Below the pieces are notes generated by a model that saw only the letters and a list, made by a program, of their open reading frames with translations, did not search any database and was not told the origin of the DNA. This document shows, piece by piece, positions 42,639-50,248 of a DNA stretch of 64,000 nucleotides. The position numbers and the translations under genes are program-made. The stretch is from Saccharopolyspora gloriosae (GTDB taxonomy: Bacteria > Actinomycetota > Actinomycetes > Mycobacteriales > Pseudonocardiaceae), in contig NZ_JACHIV010000001.1 of the NCBI RefSeq assembly GCF_014203325.1, forward strand, positions 2,667,501 through 2,731,500, given 5' to 3'. Every line of letters begins with the position of its first letter. The stretch's first letter is position 1.

Positions 42639-42848
42639 GGTTCGCGGCCGGAGCACGGTGATGTGGTGTGCGGCGATACTCCGCTCGGCGGCCACGTCAT
42701 CGAAGACGGTCGGGATGTGACGGAACCGGCGAGGATGTTCGCGTCGTTGCAGGTTGCTGCACTCGGCGAGGCCGAATCCCTCGACTTGCCGCGGATCATC
42801 TCCGAGGAACCCGCCGCACGCATCGAGGAGTGGGAACGTGCTTGCTGA
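42639..42848 (+). pseudogene. C-terminal remnant of an Scr1/DUF5753-type XRE regulator
   Basis: The open frame after a stop at 42636 reads ...VVCGDTPLGGHVIEDGRDV, then TEPARMFASLQVAALGEAES and LDLPRIISEEPAARIEEWER. This resembles the end of Scr1-family helix-turn-helix proteins, where an ED-x-DV block is followed by F..L...AL...ES..LI. The whole N-terminal HTH and most of the DUF5753 domain are missing, and no frame upstream supplies them. Its stop overlaps the start of the DUF397 gene, the normal arrangement for Scr1-DUF397 pairs, which supports decay in place. Confidence 0.55.
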
Positions 42849-43029
42849 GCCCGACCGGACGAAATCAGATCGATCGGGGCGGGCCAACGCTTGCGTCGAA
42901 GTCGCGGTGAACCTCCCCGGGCGGGCGCTCTGGCTGGACACCGAGCTCGGGGTGGTTTCGCCCGTGTCGATTTCGGATGCTTTCGCGTCGTTCCTCGGTG
43001 CGGTGAAAGCCGGGCGCTTCGACTGCTGA
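42838..43029 (+). CDS. DUF397 domain protein
   Basis: 63 residues from GTG 42838, with GAGGAG seven bases upstream. Pattern: RTKSDRSG...NACVEVAVNLPGRALWLDTELG...FASFLGAVKAGRFD, close to the DUF397 consensus (W..S..S....CVEVA....V.VRDSK......F..FL..VK.G..D), though the usual first Trp and the RDSK part are altered (LWLDTELG). DUF397 proteins accompany Scr1/WhiJ-type XRE regulators in actinomycetes and act in antitoxin-like or developmental switches. Here the partner is only a remnant, so the gene may be an orphan. Confidence 0.75.
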   Translation: MLAEPDRTKSDRSGRANACVEVAVNLPGRALWLDTELGVVSPVSISDAFASFLGAVKAGRFDC

Positions 43030-43120
43030 CGGCGTCGGGGGCGGGCAGCGCCGAGGAGGCCGTGTGTAGGGTTCCCGCAGGACGGTGCCGTGTTCGCCCC
43101 GGAAAGCGAGGAGTGTCCTG

Positions 43121-43306
43121 ATGAGTACCCGGAGCATGACGTTGTTCCTGATCAGGACCCTCGTGTGCCTCGTCGTGGTGGTGGGCGCGGCCTTCTACCT
43201 CGGCTGGTCCTGGCCCGTCGGGATCGCGGTGGGTCTCATCGCCCTCGCCGCGGTCGCGCAGGGCGGCGTCATCCTGTGGCAACGCGGGAAGAACCGCGCC
43301 CAGTAG
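43121..43306 (+). CDS. Small two-helix membrane protein
   Basis: 61 residues: MSTRSMTL, then two hydrophobic segments (FLIRTLVCLVVVVGAAFYLG and WPVGIAVGLIALAAVAQGGVILW) split by a short turn, and a basic end QRGKNRAQ. GAGGAG lies about six bases before ATG 43121. Positive-inside suggests both ends are cytoplasmic. No family recognised. Its stop is one base from the stop of the convergent Hsp70-like gene. Confidence 0.6.
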   Translation: MSTRSMTLFLIRTLVCLVVVVGAAFYLGWSWPVGIAVGLIALAAVAQGGVILWQRGKNRAQ

Positions 43307-43307
43307 G

Positions 43308-45131
43308 TCAGCTCATCGCGTCGCAGCCGGTGGCCAACGGGTCGTTCGCTGCGGTGGGCTCCCACCGGATGTTCGAGAACGTGACGTCCATGCTCTTCTG
43401 GGAGAACACCACGAACGGGGTGTTGACCTTGCCGGGTTCCAGCGTCGACGTCAGTTCGTGGGACGGGACGCCGGTCGGGCGCTCCTTGCCTTCGGTGAAG
43501 CACTCCAGCGGGATCTCGACGGTGGTCCGCTTCCCCAGCGGCAGGTCGCGGAACAGCTCGGTGGCGGGGAGTTCGACTCCGCACGGGTAGTCGCAGTGGA
43601 CGGCGATCCCGGCGTAGCCGGTCGGCGGCGCGTGCAGGACCGCGTCGAACACGAGCGCGCCCTCCGCCAGGTAGGGCGAGAGGTCGACCGGAGGCACGTC
43701 CCCCTTGGTCTGCACGTAGACCTGAGCGGGGAGCGCGTCGTCCCAGGTGGCGCGGAGACCGTCGGAGGTCGACCTGATCCGCGGCCCTTGGGCCAGTCCG
43801 TCCGTGAAGGACTCGCCGCGCCAGTCGTTGAGCTCGGAAGCGCCGAAACCGGAGAACTCAGCGGCGATCTGCCCGTCGTAGACGACGCGCGGCGCCGGTG
43901 GCGGTGCGGCCGTGGTGCCACCGGTGGTCGTGACGAACGAGGTGACCGCGATACCGACGAGCACGACGGCCGCCGCGGCGATTCCCGGCACCAGCCACTT
44001 CCGCCGCGGCCTCGACGGCCTGCCCGCCGGAGTTCCGGCGGACGCGCCTCCCGCTACCGAGGTCGACGCCGCCGAGCGAGGCGGCGCGGACACCTGGGCG
44101 GCGCCGAGCGCGACGGTGTGCTTCGGGTGCAGCGATCCGCGAACGGGCTTGTCGAATTCCTCGGCGATCAGCTGCCCCACCAGCGGGACGCGGGAGGAAC
44201 CTCCGGCCAGCAGCACCGCGGAGAGGTCGTCGGCGGTGAGCCCGGCGGAGGCGGTGGTGCGGTGCAGCGCGTCGATGGTCTGCCGCACCGCGGGCGTGAT
44301 CATCTCGTTGAACTCGAGGCGCGTGATGGTGACCTCGCGCGGTCCGCCCGGCAGCGGAACGGACAGCAGCACGTCCGGTTCGGACGACAGCTCTTCCTTG
44401 GCGCGCAAGCACATCGCCTGGATCGCCGCGCGCGCCTGCGCACCCTCCGGATCGGACTGGTCGAGCTCGCTGATGGCCCCGTCCAACCGCTCGTCGAGGT
44501 GAGCGCAGATCGCGTCGTCGAAGTCGGTGCCGCCGAGGTACTCGATGCCTTCGGGCGTGCCGAGGATCTCCATCCGGCCGTCGCGCATCCGCAGGATGGT
44601 GGTGTCAAAGGTGCCGCCGCCGAGGTCGTAGACGGCGATGACCTCGCCGTCGCCGAGGCGGCGTTCGGTGGAGTAGTGGGTGGCGGCGGCCTCGGGTTCG
44701 GTGAGCAACCGGAAATCGGGGACGTCGGCGAGCCGCGGCACCTCCGCGAAGTGCTCGCGCCGGTACGGCCCCCACATCGCCGGGTAGGTGAGCACCACGG
44801 AATCCGGCGGCCCGCCGACGAGGCGGGCGGTGGTGGCGAGCACGTCGCTCAGCTGCGCGGCCATCAGCTCGGCGGGGGAGTAGCCGGTGCCGCCGAGCAG
44901 CAGCGGGGTGGGATCGCCCAAGCGGCGCTTGAAGTGGCGGGCCACGTTCCTCGGATCGGCGTCCGGGTGCAGGGCGGCGTCCCCGGTCAGCAACGGGCCG
45001 TCCGGGGCGCGGTAGGCCACTGAGGGCACGATCACCGCAGGGGACATCGACACCATGCGAGTGCCGCCCGGCATGCTGAACGCAGCGGAGGTGAACGAGG
45101 TCCCGAGATCGATTCCGACGCCGTAACGCAC
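43308..45131 (-). CDS. Membrane-anchored Hsp70 ATPase fused to ExoP_C-like domain
   Basis: 607 residues from GTG 45131, with AAGGGAG eight bases upstream. Residues 1-~350 are an Hsp70/actin-fold ATPase: GVGIDLGTSFTSAAF, TYPAMWGPYRREHF, LTEPEAAATHY, VYDLGGGTFDTTI and LLAGGSSRVPLV. The substrate-binding domain of DnaK is absent. A linker and membrane helix follow (WLVPGIAAAAVVLVGIAVTSFV, ~379-400). The last ~190 residues, outside the membrane, resemble the ExoP galactose-binding-like C-terminal domain of GH3 glucosidases: CDYPCGVELPATELFRDL, TTVEIPLECF, VNTPFVVFSQKSMDVTFSNI. Divergent from an unknown gene. A wall-glycan sensor coupled to an ATPase is one reading; function unknown. Confidence 0.78.
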   Translation of the reverse strand: MRYGVGIDLGTSFTSAAFSMPGGTRMVSMSPAVIVPSVAYRAPDGPLLTGDAALHPDADPRNVARHFKRRLGDPTPLLLGGTGYSPAELMAAQLSDVLATTARLVGGPPDSVVLTYPAMWGPYRREHFAEVPRLADVPDFRLLTEPEAAATHYSTERRLGDGEVIAVYDLGGGTFDTTILRMRDGRMEILGTPEGIEYLGGTDFDDAICAHLDERLDGAISELDQSDPEGAQARAAIQAMCLRAKEELSSEPDVLLSVPLPGGPREVTITRLEFNEMITPAVRQTIDALHRTTASAGLTADDLSAVLLAGGSSRVPLVGQLIAEEFDKPVRGSLHPKHTVALGAAQVSAPPRSAASTSVAGGASAGTPAGRPSRPRRKWLVPGIAAAAVVLVGIAVTSFVTTTGGTTAAPPPAPRVVYDGQIAAEFSGFGASELNDWRGESFTDGLAQGPRIRSTSDGLRATWDDALPAQVYVQTKGDVPPVDLSPYLAEGALVFDAVLHAPPTGYAGIAVHCDYPCGVELPATELFRDLPLGKRTTVEIPLECFTEGKERPTGVPSHELTSTLEPGKVNTPFVVFSQKSMDVTFSNIRWEPTAANDPLATGCDAMS

Positions 45132-45408
45132 TGCGCGTGCTCCCTTGAGGTCTCCGAAACCGCGGACATCGTGAGCGGTGTGATCAACAATAGCCCTCGG
45201 GGGATGCGCGCAAAATGCCTTTCTTCCGGAGTTTCGGCGCATCTCCGCCCGCTCGCGGTGACGCCGGAACGCGGTCGACGACCCCGGCTCGGAAGGTGGT
45301 GCGCGGTCCTCGGAGCTCGGCCTTCCACGCGGTCGAGCGGTGCACTACTGTCGCGTTCGCCCGATGCCGACCTGCTCGCGGGTCGGCTGGATCGAGGGTT
45401 AGGACGGC

Positions 45409-46650
45409 ATGCCGAGACCTCGCCGCGCGCACGAGCTCATCGAGCCCGTCCCAGCCGAACGGTCCCTCGGACCTCGCGCGGCCCTGGAAGAGCTGGCGGC
45501 GACGTTGCCCCGCCCCGTCCGGTTCGGAGGCGACCTCGGTGCCCGCGCCGGGCAGGAAGTCGAATCCGCCTTCTGCGACGCGGTCGCCGCCGTGCTGAAA
45601 CTGCTGGCGGCAGCGGGATCGGCCGCCGAACCCGCGATCGCGGTGGAGTTCGGGCGCGACGACGCGCTGCGCGCCCGCGTGACGTGCCCGGCCGGGACGC
45701 GATCGGCGAGCTACCTGCGCGTCGCGCTCGGCCGCGACGCCGAGCGGATCGCCGCGGCAGGCGGCGCGCTGGACTGCGCGGTGGCCGACGGCACCGCGAT
45801 CATCACCGCGTCGCTCGTGGACGCGACGGCGTCCCCGGGCCGAGGACGGGACGGCGCGTTCGACCAGCGGGTGCTCGACCTCGTCCGAAGGGGACGGCTC
45901 GCGGTCGGCGACGGACCGGACCGGGACCGGTGGGACGCCGTCGAAGCGAGGGCGGGGACGCCGCCGCGCCTGGCGGTCGTGACCGACGATCCGGTGGACC
46001 CCGAGGTGCTGTCCGAGGCGACGGCGCTCGGGATCGACGTGGTCGTCGTGGACGGTCCCGCCGACGCGGCGCTGGCGGAGCGCTTCCTCGACGAGGACGG
46101 TCCGCACGGATCGATCGACGCGGTGTTCGCCTCCCCGGCGCCGACCCCCGCGTTCCTCGCCGCGCTGCGCCGGAGCAGGCAGCGGGTGGCGGTGAGCCGG
46201 CTCGACGGCCTCGGCGAGGCGGCGCGCGAACTGGCCGAGCGGGCACCGGTGATCGCCGCGCGCCGCGCGCTCGTGTCGGTGCGCGGCTTGATGTCCGGAC
46301 TGCCGCAGGAACACCCGCTGCGGTGGGACGTGGACCAGCTGGCCGCCGAGGCGCACGAGATCACCGAGCTGGACCTGCTCGACGAACTCCTGGCCGGGGG
46401 CATCCGGTTGCCCCGCGGCGTCGGCGAGGACGCCGCGCGGCTGCTCGGCGCGCGCGGCACCGACCCGCGCACCCGGCTCGCGCTGGGCGCCGCCGCGGAC
46501 GAGGAGCAGGTGTGCGCCGCCGCGCAGCGGGAGGTGCTGCGGTGGCGGGCGCAGGCCGGGGCGGTGGGCTTCGGCGGGCGCAACGCGGTGCTGTGCGAGG
46601 TGCTGGTGCGCACCGCGGAAGGACTGCTCAACTCCGCGCGCACTTCCTGA
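45409..46650 (+). CDS. Unknown 413-residue protein divergent from the Hsp70 fusion
   Basis: Soluble, Ala/Arg/Asp-rich protein starting at ATG 45409 with AGGA five bases upstream. The N-terminal ~130 residues look alpha/beta (RFGGDLGARAGQEVESAFCDAVAAVLKLL, AIAVEFGRDDALRARVTCPA). A middle Rossmann-like part follows (PRLAVVTDDPVDPEVLSEATALGIDVVVVDGPADAAL, then GSIDAVFASPAPTPAFLAAL). A helical C-terminus resembles the tails of proteins encoded next to dynamin-like or Hsp70 genes (ITELDLLDELLAGGIRLP..., LCEVLVRTAEGLL). No catalytic motif, signal or membrane helix. The 277-base divergent gap suggests shared control with the Hsp70 gene. No family named. Confidence 0.65.
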   Translation: MPRPRRAHELIEPVPAERSLGPRAALEELAATLPRPVRFGGDLGARAGQEVESAFCDAVAAVLKLLAAAGSAAEPAIAVEFGRDDALRARVTCPAGTRSASYLRVALGRDAERIAAAGGALDCAVADGTAIITASLVDATASPGRGRDGAFDQRVLDLVRRGRLAVGDGPDRDRWDAVEARAGTPPRLAVVTDDPVDPEVLSEATALGIDVVVVDGPADAALAERFLDEDGPHGSIDAVFASPAPTPAFLAALRRSRQRVAVSRLDGLGEAARELAERAPVIAARRALVSVRGLMSGLPQEHPLRWDVDQLAAEAHEITELDLLDELLAGGIRLPRGVGEDAARLLGARGTDPRTRLALGAAADEEQVCAAAQREVLRWRAQAGAVGFGGRNAVLCEVLVRTAEGLLNSARTS

Positions 46651-46723
46651 CGGGTTCCGGGCTCCGCCCGGCGCCGCGATCCACGTCCGCTGCGGCCGAA
46701 TCGGCCCGGCCCGATCGGTTCGA

Positions 46724-46770
46724 GTGAACGGACCGTTCGTCCGACGGGATTGGACGAACGGTCCGTTCAC
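46724..46770. repeat. 47-bp intergenic palindrome, copy 6
   Basis: The best stem of the set: 19 perfect pairs (arms begin GTGAACGGACCGTTCG and end CGAACGGTCCGTTCAC) around a nine-base loop GACGGGATT. It lies 73 bases after the unknown gene at 45409 and well upstream of the MFS gene. Confidence 0.9.
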
Positions 46771-47077
46771 TCCGAACTCCCCGCCGATGTCGCGGTGGGA
46801 GCGAGGGTCGCGGACGAGGTTATAGCCTCGGCGTCCCGCCGAGTCGGGATTGCGCCCCGTTGCAGCCCTGAATGCTCTCCGTCACGCCTCGAATCGAGTG
46901 TCGTCAACGTCACGAACAGTGCCTATGGATCTGCCGGTGAAGTCGGCGGTAGTGATGTGCGAGGCTATAAATGATCGGAAGGCGGGGCATGGGCGAAGCA
47001 GTGGATGGTGCACGACCACGTCGGCCTCGTGATCCGGATCGACCGCCCGTCGCGGCGGCCCCGGGAGTGATCGCGTC
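46771..47077. other. 307-bp leader of the MFS gene
   Basis: No convincing gene. It contains an 11-bp inverted repeat, TTATAGCCTCG at 46820-46830 and CGAGGCTATAA at 46960-46970, 129 bases apart. A 36-codon frame from ATG 46971 (MIGRRGMGEAVDGARPRRP...) ends in a GTGA overlap with the MFS start and might be a leader peptide; it has no ribosome site. Confidence 0.45.
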
Positions 47078-48259
47078 GTGAAGTTCGACCGGCGGATCTC
47101 CGTCCTGCTGGCGCACGCGGTGCTGACGCAGGTCGTCACGTTCGTGCTCCGCCCCGCGACGACCTACCGCGCGCTGGAGCTCGACGTGCCCGCCTCCTGG
47201 CTGGGCGTGCTCTCCGGCAGCTTCGCGCTGGTGCCGCTGGTGCTGGCGCTCCCGGCCGGGCACATCGTGGACCGGTTGGGGGAGCGGCGGGTCATGATCG
47301 CCGGTGGTGTGCTGCTGTGCGCGTCGGGAGCGTGCTTCCTGCTGCTGGGCGGATCGGTGCTGGGGCTGGTCGCGGGCAACGTGCTGCTGGGGACCGGGCA
47401 CCTGTGCTCCGTGATCGGCCAGCAGGCGTTGGTCGCTAACAAGACGTCCTCGGCCCGGCTGGACGCGGCGTTCGGGTACTACACGTTCGCCGCCTCGCTG
47501 GGGCAGGCGGCGGGGCCGCTGCTGATCGTCGTGTTCGGCGGGGCGCGGGCCATCCCGGACACCACGCCGATCTTCTGGGGCGCGACCGCGCTCGCCGCCG
47601 CGCTGCTGGTGTGCTCGTTCGGCATCAGCGGCGGCACCCCGTCGGCCGGGACCGCGCCGGAAGGCTCGCCGGGCGTGCGCGAACTGCTGCGGCTGCCCGG
47701 TCTCGTCCCGGCGCTGAGCACGAGTTGCGTGGTGCTGGCGGCGGTGGACCTGTCGCTGGTCTACCTGCCCGCTCTCGGGGCCGAGCGCGGCATCGCCTCC
47801 GGTGTGGTCGGCGGGCTGCTGGGGCTGCGGGCCGTCGCCTCGATGGTGTCGCGGTTCTTCCTGGGACGGAGCACGCGGCTGCTCGGTCGCCGCCGCCTGC
47901 TGGCCCTGAGCCTCACCGCCTCCGCGGTGGGCCTCGGGCTCACGGCGGCCCCGGTGCCGATCTGGGTGCTCGCGGTCGCGGTGCTCGTCGCGGGCCTCGG
48001 ACTCGGCGTGGGGCAACCGCTGACGATGTCGTGGCTGGCGGAGTCGACGCCACCGGGGTTGCGCGGGCGCGCGATGTCGTTGCGCCTCACCGGGAATCGC
48101 GCGGGCCAGGTCGTGCTGCCCGGCGCGGTGGGCCTGGTGGCCAGCGGCGTCGGCGCCGCCGGAGTCCTGCTCGCCACCGCGCTCGGCCTCGCGGGCACCA
48201 CCTTCCTCGCCCGCCGCCTCCCGCTGGACGGCGGGACCGGCGAGAACCGGTCGGAGTGA
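47078..48259 (+). CDS. Major facilitator superfamily transporter
   Basis: 393 residues, about twelve membrane helices. Landmarks: LGVLSGSFALVPLVLALPAGHIVDRLGERRVM (MFS motif A, DRLGERR), the second-half equivalent SRFFLGRSTRLLGRRR and a final LRLTGNRAGQVVLPGAVG. Drug-efflux-like MFS, probably drug/H+ antiport, but substrate unknown. GTG 47078 lies ten bases after GGGAG and overlaps a possible leader-peptide stop. Its own TGA stop lies inside the next 47-bp palindrome. Position next to the ars genes could be coincidental. Confidence 0.87.
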   Translation: MKFDRRISVLLAHAVLTQVVTFVLRPATTYRALELDVPASWLGVLSGSFALVPLVLALPAGHIVDRLGERRVMIAGGVLLCASGACFLLLGGSVLGLVAGNVLLGTGHLCSVIGQQALVANKTSSARLDAAFGYYTFAASLGQAAGPLLIVVFGGARAIPDTTPIFWGATALAAALLVCSFGISGGTPSAGTAPEGSPGVRELLRLPGLVPALSTSCVVLAAVDLSLVYLPALGAERGIASGVVGGLLGLRAVASMVSRFFLGRSTRLLGRRRLLALSLTASAVGLGLTAAPVPIWVLAVAVLVAGLGLGVGQPLTMSWLAESTPPGLRGRAMSLRLTGNRAGQVVLPGAVGLVASGVGAAGVLLATALGLAGTTFLARRLPLDGGTGENRSE

Positions 48260-48302
48260 ACGGACCGTTCGTCCGATCTCATTGGGCGAACGGTCCGTTC
48301 AC
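48256..48302. repeat. 47-bp intergenic palindrome, copy 7
   Basis: Arms begin GTGAACGGACCGTTCG and end CGAACGGTCCGTTCAC; the centre is CGATCTCATT. The MFS stop codon TGA (48257-48259) is part of the left arm. It ends 16 bases from the stop of the convergent arsI gene, so a bidirectional terminator role fits this copy. Confidence 0.9.
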
Positions 48303-48317
48303 CCGACTCCGGACGCG

Positions 48318-48731
48318 TCACGTCGTGGTGCGGCAGGCCCCGGTTTCGGCCGGGCCGAAGGTGGGGGAGTCCTCCTTCACGACGTAGACCTCCCACGGTT
48401 CGCGGCCGGGGCCGTGCACCCACACCTTGTCCTGGCGGGCGTAGCAGCAGGTCGTGTCCTGCTCCGGTTCCGCGAACAGGCCGAGTTCGGTGAGGCGCGC
48501 GGTGGCGTCGGAGACTTCGTCAGTGCTGTCGACTTCGACGCCGAGGTGGTCGAGGGCGGTGTCCTGGCCGGTTTCTCCTTGCAGCAGGACCAGCTTGACC
48601 GGTGGTTCGCTGATGGCGAAGTTCGCGTAGCCGGGGCGGATCTTGGCGGGTTCCGCGCCGAGCAGCTTGCAGTAGAAGGCGATCGATCCCTCCAGGTCGC
48701 CGACGCGGAGGGCCATTTGCACGCGAGACAT
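48318..48731 (-). CDS. arsI: ArsI/CadI-type glyoxalase-fold protein (C-As lyase)
   Basis: 137 residues of the vicinal-oxygen-chelate fold: SRVQMALRVGDLEGSIAFYCKLLGAEPAKIRPGYANFAI, then LDHLGVEVDS and DTTCCYARQDKVWVHGPGREPWEVYVV. The adjacent Cys pair in TTCCYA is the organoarsenical-binding site of ArsI; the two His and the Glu of WEVY are metal ligands. ArsI cleaves the carbon-arsenic bond of trivalent methyl- and aromatic arsenicals using Fe2+ and O2. ATG 48731 has AGGGG six bases upstream. Divergent from arsR over a shared operator. A CadI-like cadmium-induced protein is the alternative name. Confidence 0.87.
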   Translation of the reverse strand: MSRVQMALRVGDLEGSIAFYCKLLGAEPAKIRPGYANFAISEPPVKLVLLQGETGQDTALDHLGVEVDSTDEVSDATARLTELGLFAEPEQDTTCCYARQDKVWVHGPGREPWEVYVVKEDSPTFGPAETGACRTTT

Positions 48732-48783
48732 CACGAACCCCTGTCTGGACGGTCATCGAAGCAGCCACCGCGAGCTTGCGCCG

Positions 48784-48823
48784 TTGTTTCGACATATGTC
48801 AAGTTAGAAGCATGTCGAAACAA
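48784..48823. promoter_or_regulatory. ArsR operator with 12-bp inverted repeat
   Basis: TTGTTTCGACAT at 48784-48795 is perfectly inverted as ATGTCGAAACAA at 48812-48823, the latter being the first four codons of arsR. Inside lies GACATATGTC (48791-48800), a perfect 10-bp palindrome typical of ArsR/SmtB operators. It sits between arsR and arsI and should control both. Confidence 0.7.
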
Positions 48824-49156
48824 GAGCGGTGCTGCTCGCCGATGCTGCGGGAGCCGCTGAGCGCGGACCGGTCCGTGGAGCTGGCCCGCGTCTTCAAAGC
48901 CATCGGCGAACCGGTCCGGCTCCGGCTGCTGTCGCTGATCGCCTCGCACGCGGGCGGCGAAGCGTGCGTGTGCGATCTGACCGGCGCGTTCGAGCTGTCC
49001 GGGCCGACGATCTCGCACCACCTCAAGGTGCTGCGGGAGGCCGGGGTGATCGAAGGCGAACGGCGTGGCACCTGGATCTACTACCGGGTGTGCGCCGAGG
49101 CGCTCGCCGCTGTGTCGGATCTGCTCGCCCCCACCGCCTCGGGTGTCTCCGCATGA
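48812..49156 (+). CDS. arsR: ArsR/SmtB family arsenic-responsive repressor
   Basis: 114 residues. Winged helix: LARVFKAIGEPVRLRLLSLIASHAGGEACVCDLTGAFELSGPTISHHLKVLREAGVIEGERRGTWIYYRV. Cysteines at the N-terminus (ERCCSP) and in EACVCDL are placed to bind arsenite in three-coordinate form, as in actinobacterial ArsR. ATG 48812 is inside the operator's right arm. Overlaps acr3 by ATGA. Represses the acr3-arsC genes and probably arsI. Confidence 0.9.
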   Translation: MSKQERCCSPMLREPLSADRSVELARVFKAIGEPVRLRLLSLIASHAGGEACVCDLTGAFELSGPTISHHLKVLREAGVIEGERRGTWIYYRVCAEALAAVSDLLAPTASGVSA

Positions 49157-50214
49157 CCACCACGACTCCCGAGACCGCGGTGAGGGCGAGGCTGTCCGCG
49201 CTGGACCGGCTGCTGCCGCTGTGGATCGGGGCCGCCATGGTCGCGGGGCTGCTCGCCGGACGCTGGATACCCGGTCTCGGTCCGGCGCTCGACGCCGTGC
49301 GGATCGACGGCATCTCGCTGCCGATCGCCCTCGGACTGCTGGTGATGATGTACCCGGTGCTGGCGAAGGTGCGTTACGACCGGCTCGACGCCGTCACCGG
49401 AGACAAGCGGCTGCTGCTGAGCTCGCTGCTGCTGAACTGGGTGCTCGGCCCGGCATTGATGTTCGCGCTGGCCTGGACGTTCCTGCCGGACCTGCCGGAG
49501 TACCGCACCGGGCTGATCATCGTCGGGCTGGCGCGCTGCATCGCGATGGTGGTCATCTGGAACGACCTGGCCCGCGGTGACCGCGAAGCCGCGGCGGTGC
49601 TGGTCGCGCTGAACTCCGTGTTCCAGGTGCTCGCGTTCGCCGGGCTCGGCTGGTTCTACCTGTCCGTGCTCCCCGGCCTGCTGGGGCTGGCGCAGGCGGA
49701 ACTCGCGGTCTCGCCGTGGGACATCGCCGGATCCGTGCTCGTCTTTCTCGGAGTGCCGCTGGTGGCGGGCTATCTCAGCCGCACGTTCGGAGAACGGATC
49801 AAGGGACGTACATGGTACGAGGGGACGTTCCTGCCCAGGGTCGGGCCGCTGGCGCTGTGCGGGCTGCTGTTCACCATCGTCGTGCTGTTCGCGCTGCAAG
49901 GGCAGCAGATCACGACCAGGCCGTGGGACGTCGCGCGCATCGCGGTGCCGCTGCTGGCTTACTTCGCGTTGATGTGGGCGGGCTCGCTGCTGCTCGGGCG
50001 GGTGCTGGGGATGGGCTACGCGCGGTCGGCGACGCTGGCGTTCACCGCCGCGGGCAACAACTTCGAACTCGCCATCGCCGTCGCCATCGCCACGTTCGGC
50101 GTCACCTCCGGGCAGGCGCTGGCCGGAGTGGTCGGGCCGCTGATCGAGGTTCCGGTGCTCGTCGGACTGGTCTCCGTGTCGTTGTGGTGCAGGCGCTACT
50201 TCACCCGATCCTGA
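49153..50214 (+). CDS. acr3: Acr3-type arsenite efflux pump
   Basis: 353 residues, ten membrane helices expected. Landmarks: LDRLLPLWIGAAMVAGLLAGRWIPG, LGLLVMMYPVLAKVRYD, the conserved Cys in GLARCIAMVVIWNDLARGD, and FTAAGNNFELAIAVAIATFGVTSGQALAGVVGPLIEVPVL with the conserved Glu. Acr3 exports arsenite across the cytoplasmic membrane. The start overlaps the arsR stop. arsC follows after 34 bases. Confidence 0.93.
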   Translation: MTTTTPETAVRARLSALDRLLPLWIGAAMVAGLLAGRWIPGLGPALDAVRIDGISLPIALGLLVMMYPVLAKVRYDRLDAVTGDKRLLLSSLLLNWVLGPALMFALAWTFLPDLPEYRTGLIIVGLARCIAMVVIWNDLARGDREAAAVLVALNSVFQVLAFAGLGWFYLSVLPGLLGLAQAELAVSPWDIAGSVLVFLGVPLVAGYLSRTFGERIKGRTWYEGTFLPRVGPLALCGLLFTIVVLFALQGQQITTRPWDVARIAVPLLAYFALMWAGSLLLGRVLGMGYARSATLAFTAAGNNFELAIAVAIATFGVTSGQALAGVVGPLIEVPVLVGLVSVSLWCRRYFTRS

Positions 50215-50248
50215 CCACCCCGAATCCGACCGCACGACGAGGAGAAGC

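Noticed and set aside
42360-42640. Several short frames between the VQVG-motif gene and the Scr1 remnant
   Set aside because: No start signals or family features. The stretch is better described as a hairpin-bearing gap.
46971-47081. 36-codon leader peptide as a real gene
   Set aside because: No ribosome site and an Arg/Pro-rich composition like random GC-rich DNA. Mentioned only as a finding to check.
48520-48795. Frame starting ATG TCG AAA CAA on the minus strand at 48795
   Set aside because: It begins in the operator's mirrored arm but runs antiphase through arsI and looks like a shadow; the symmetry is explained by the operator.
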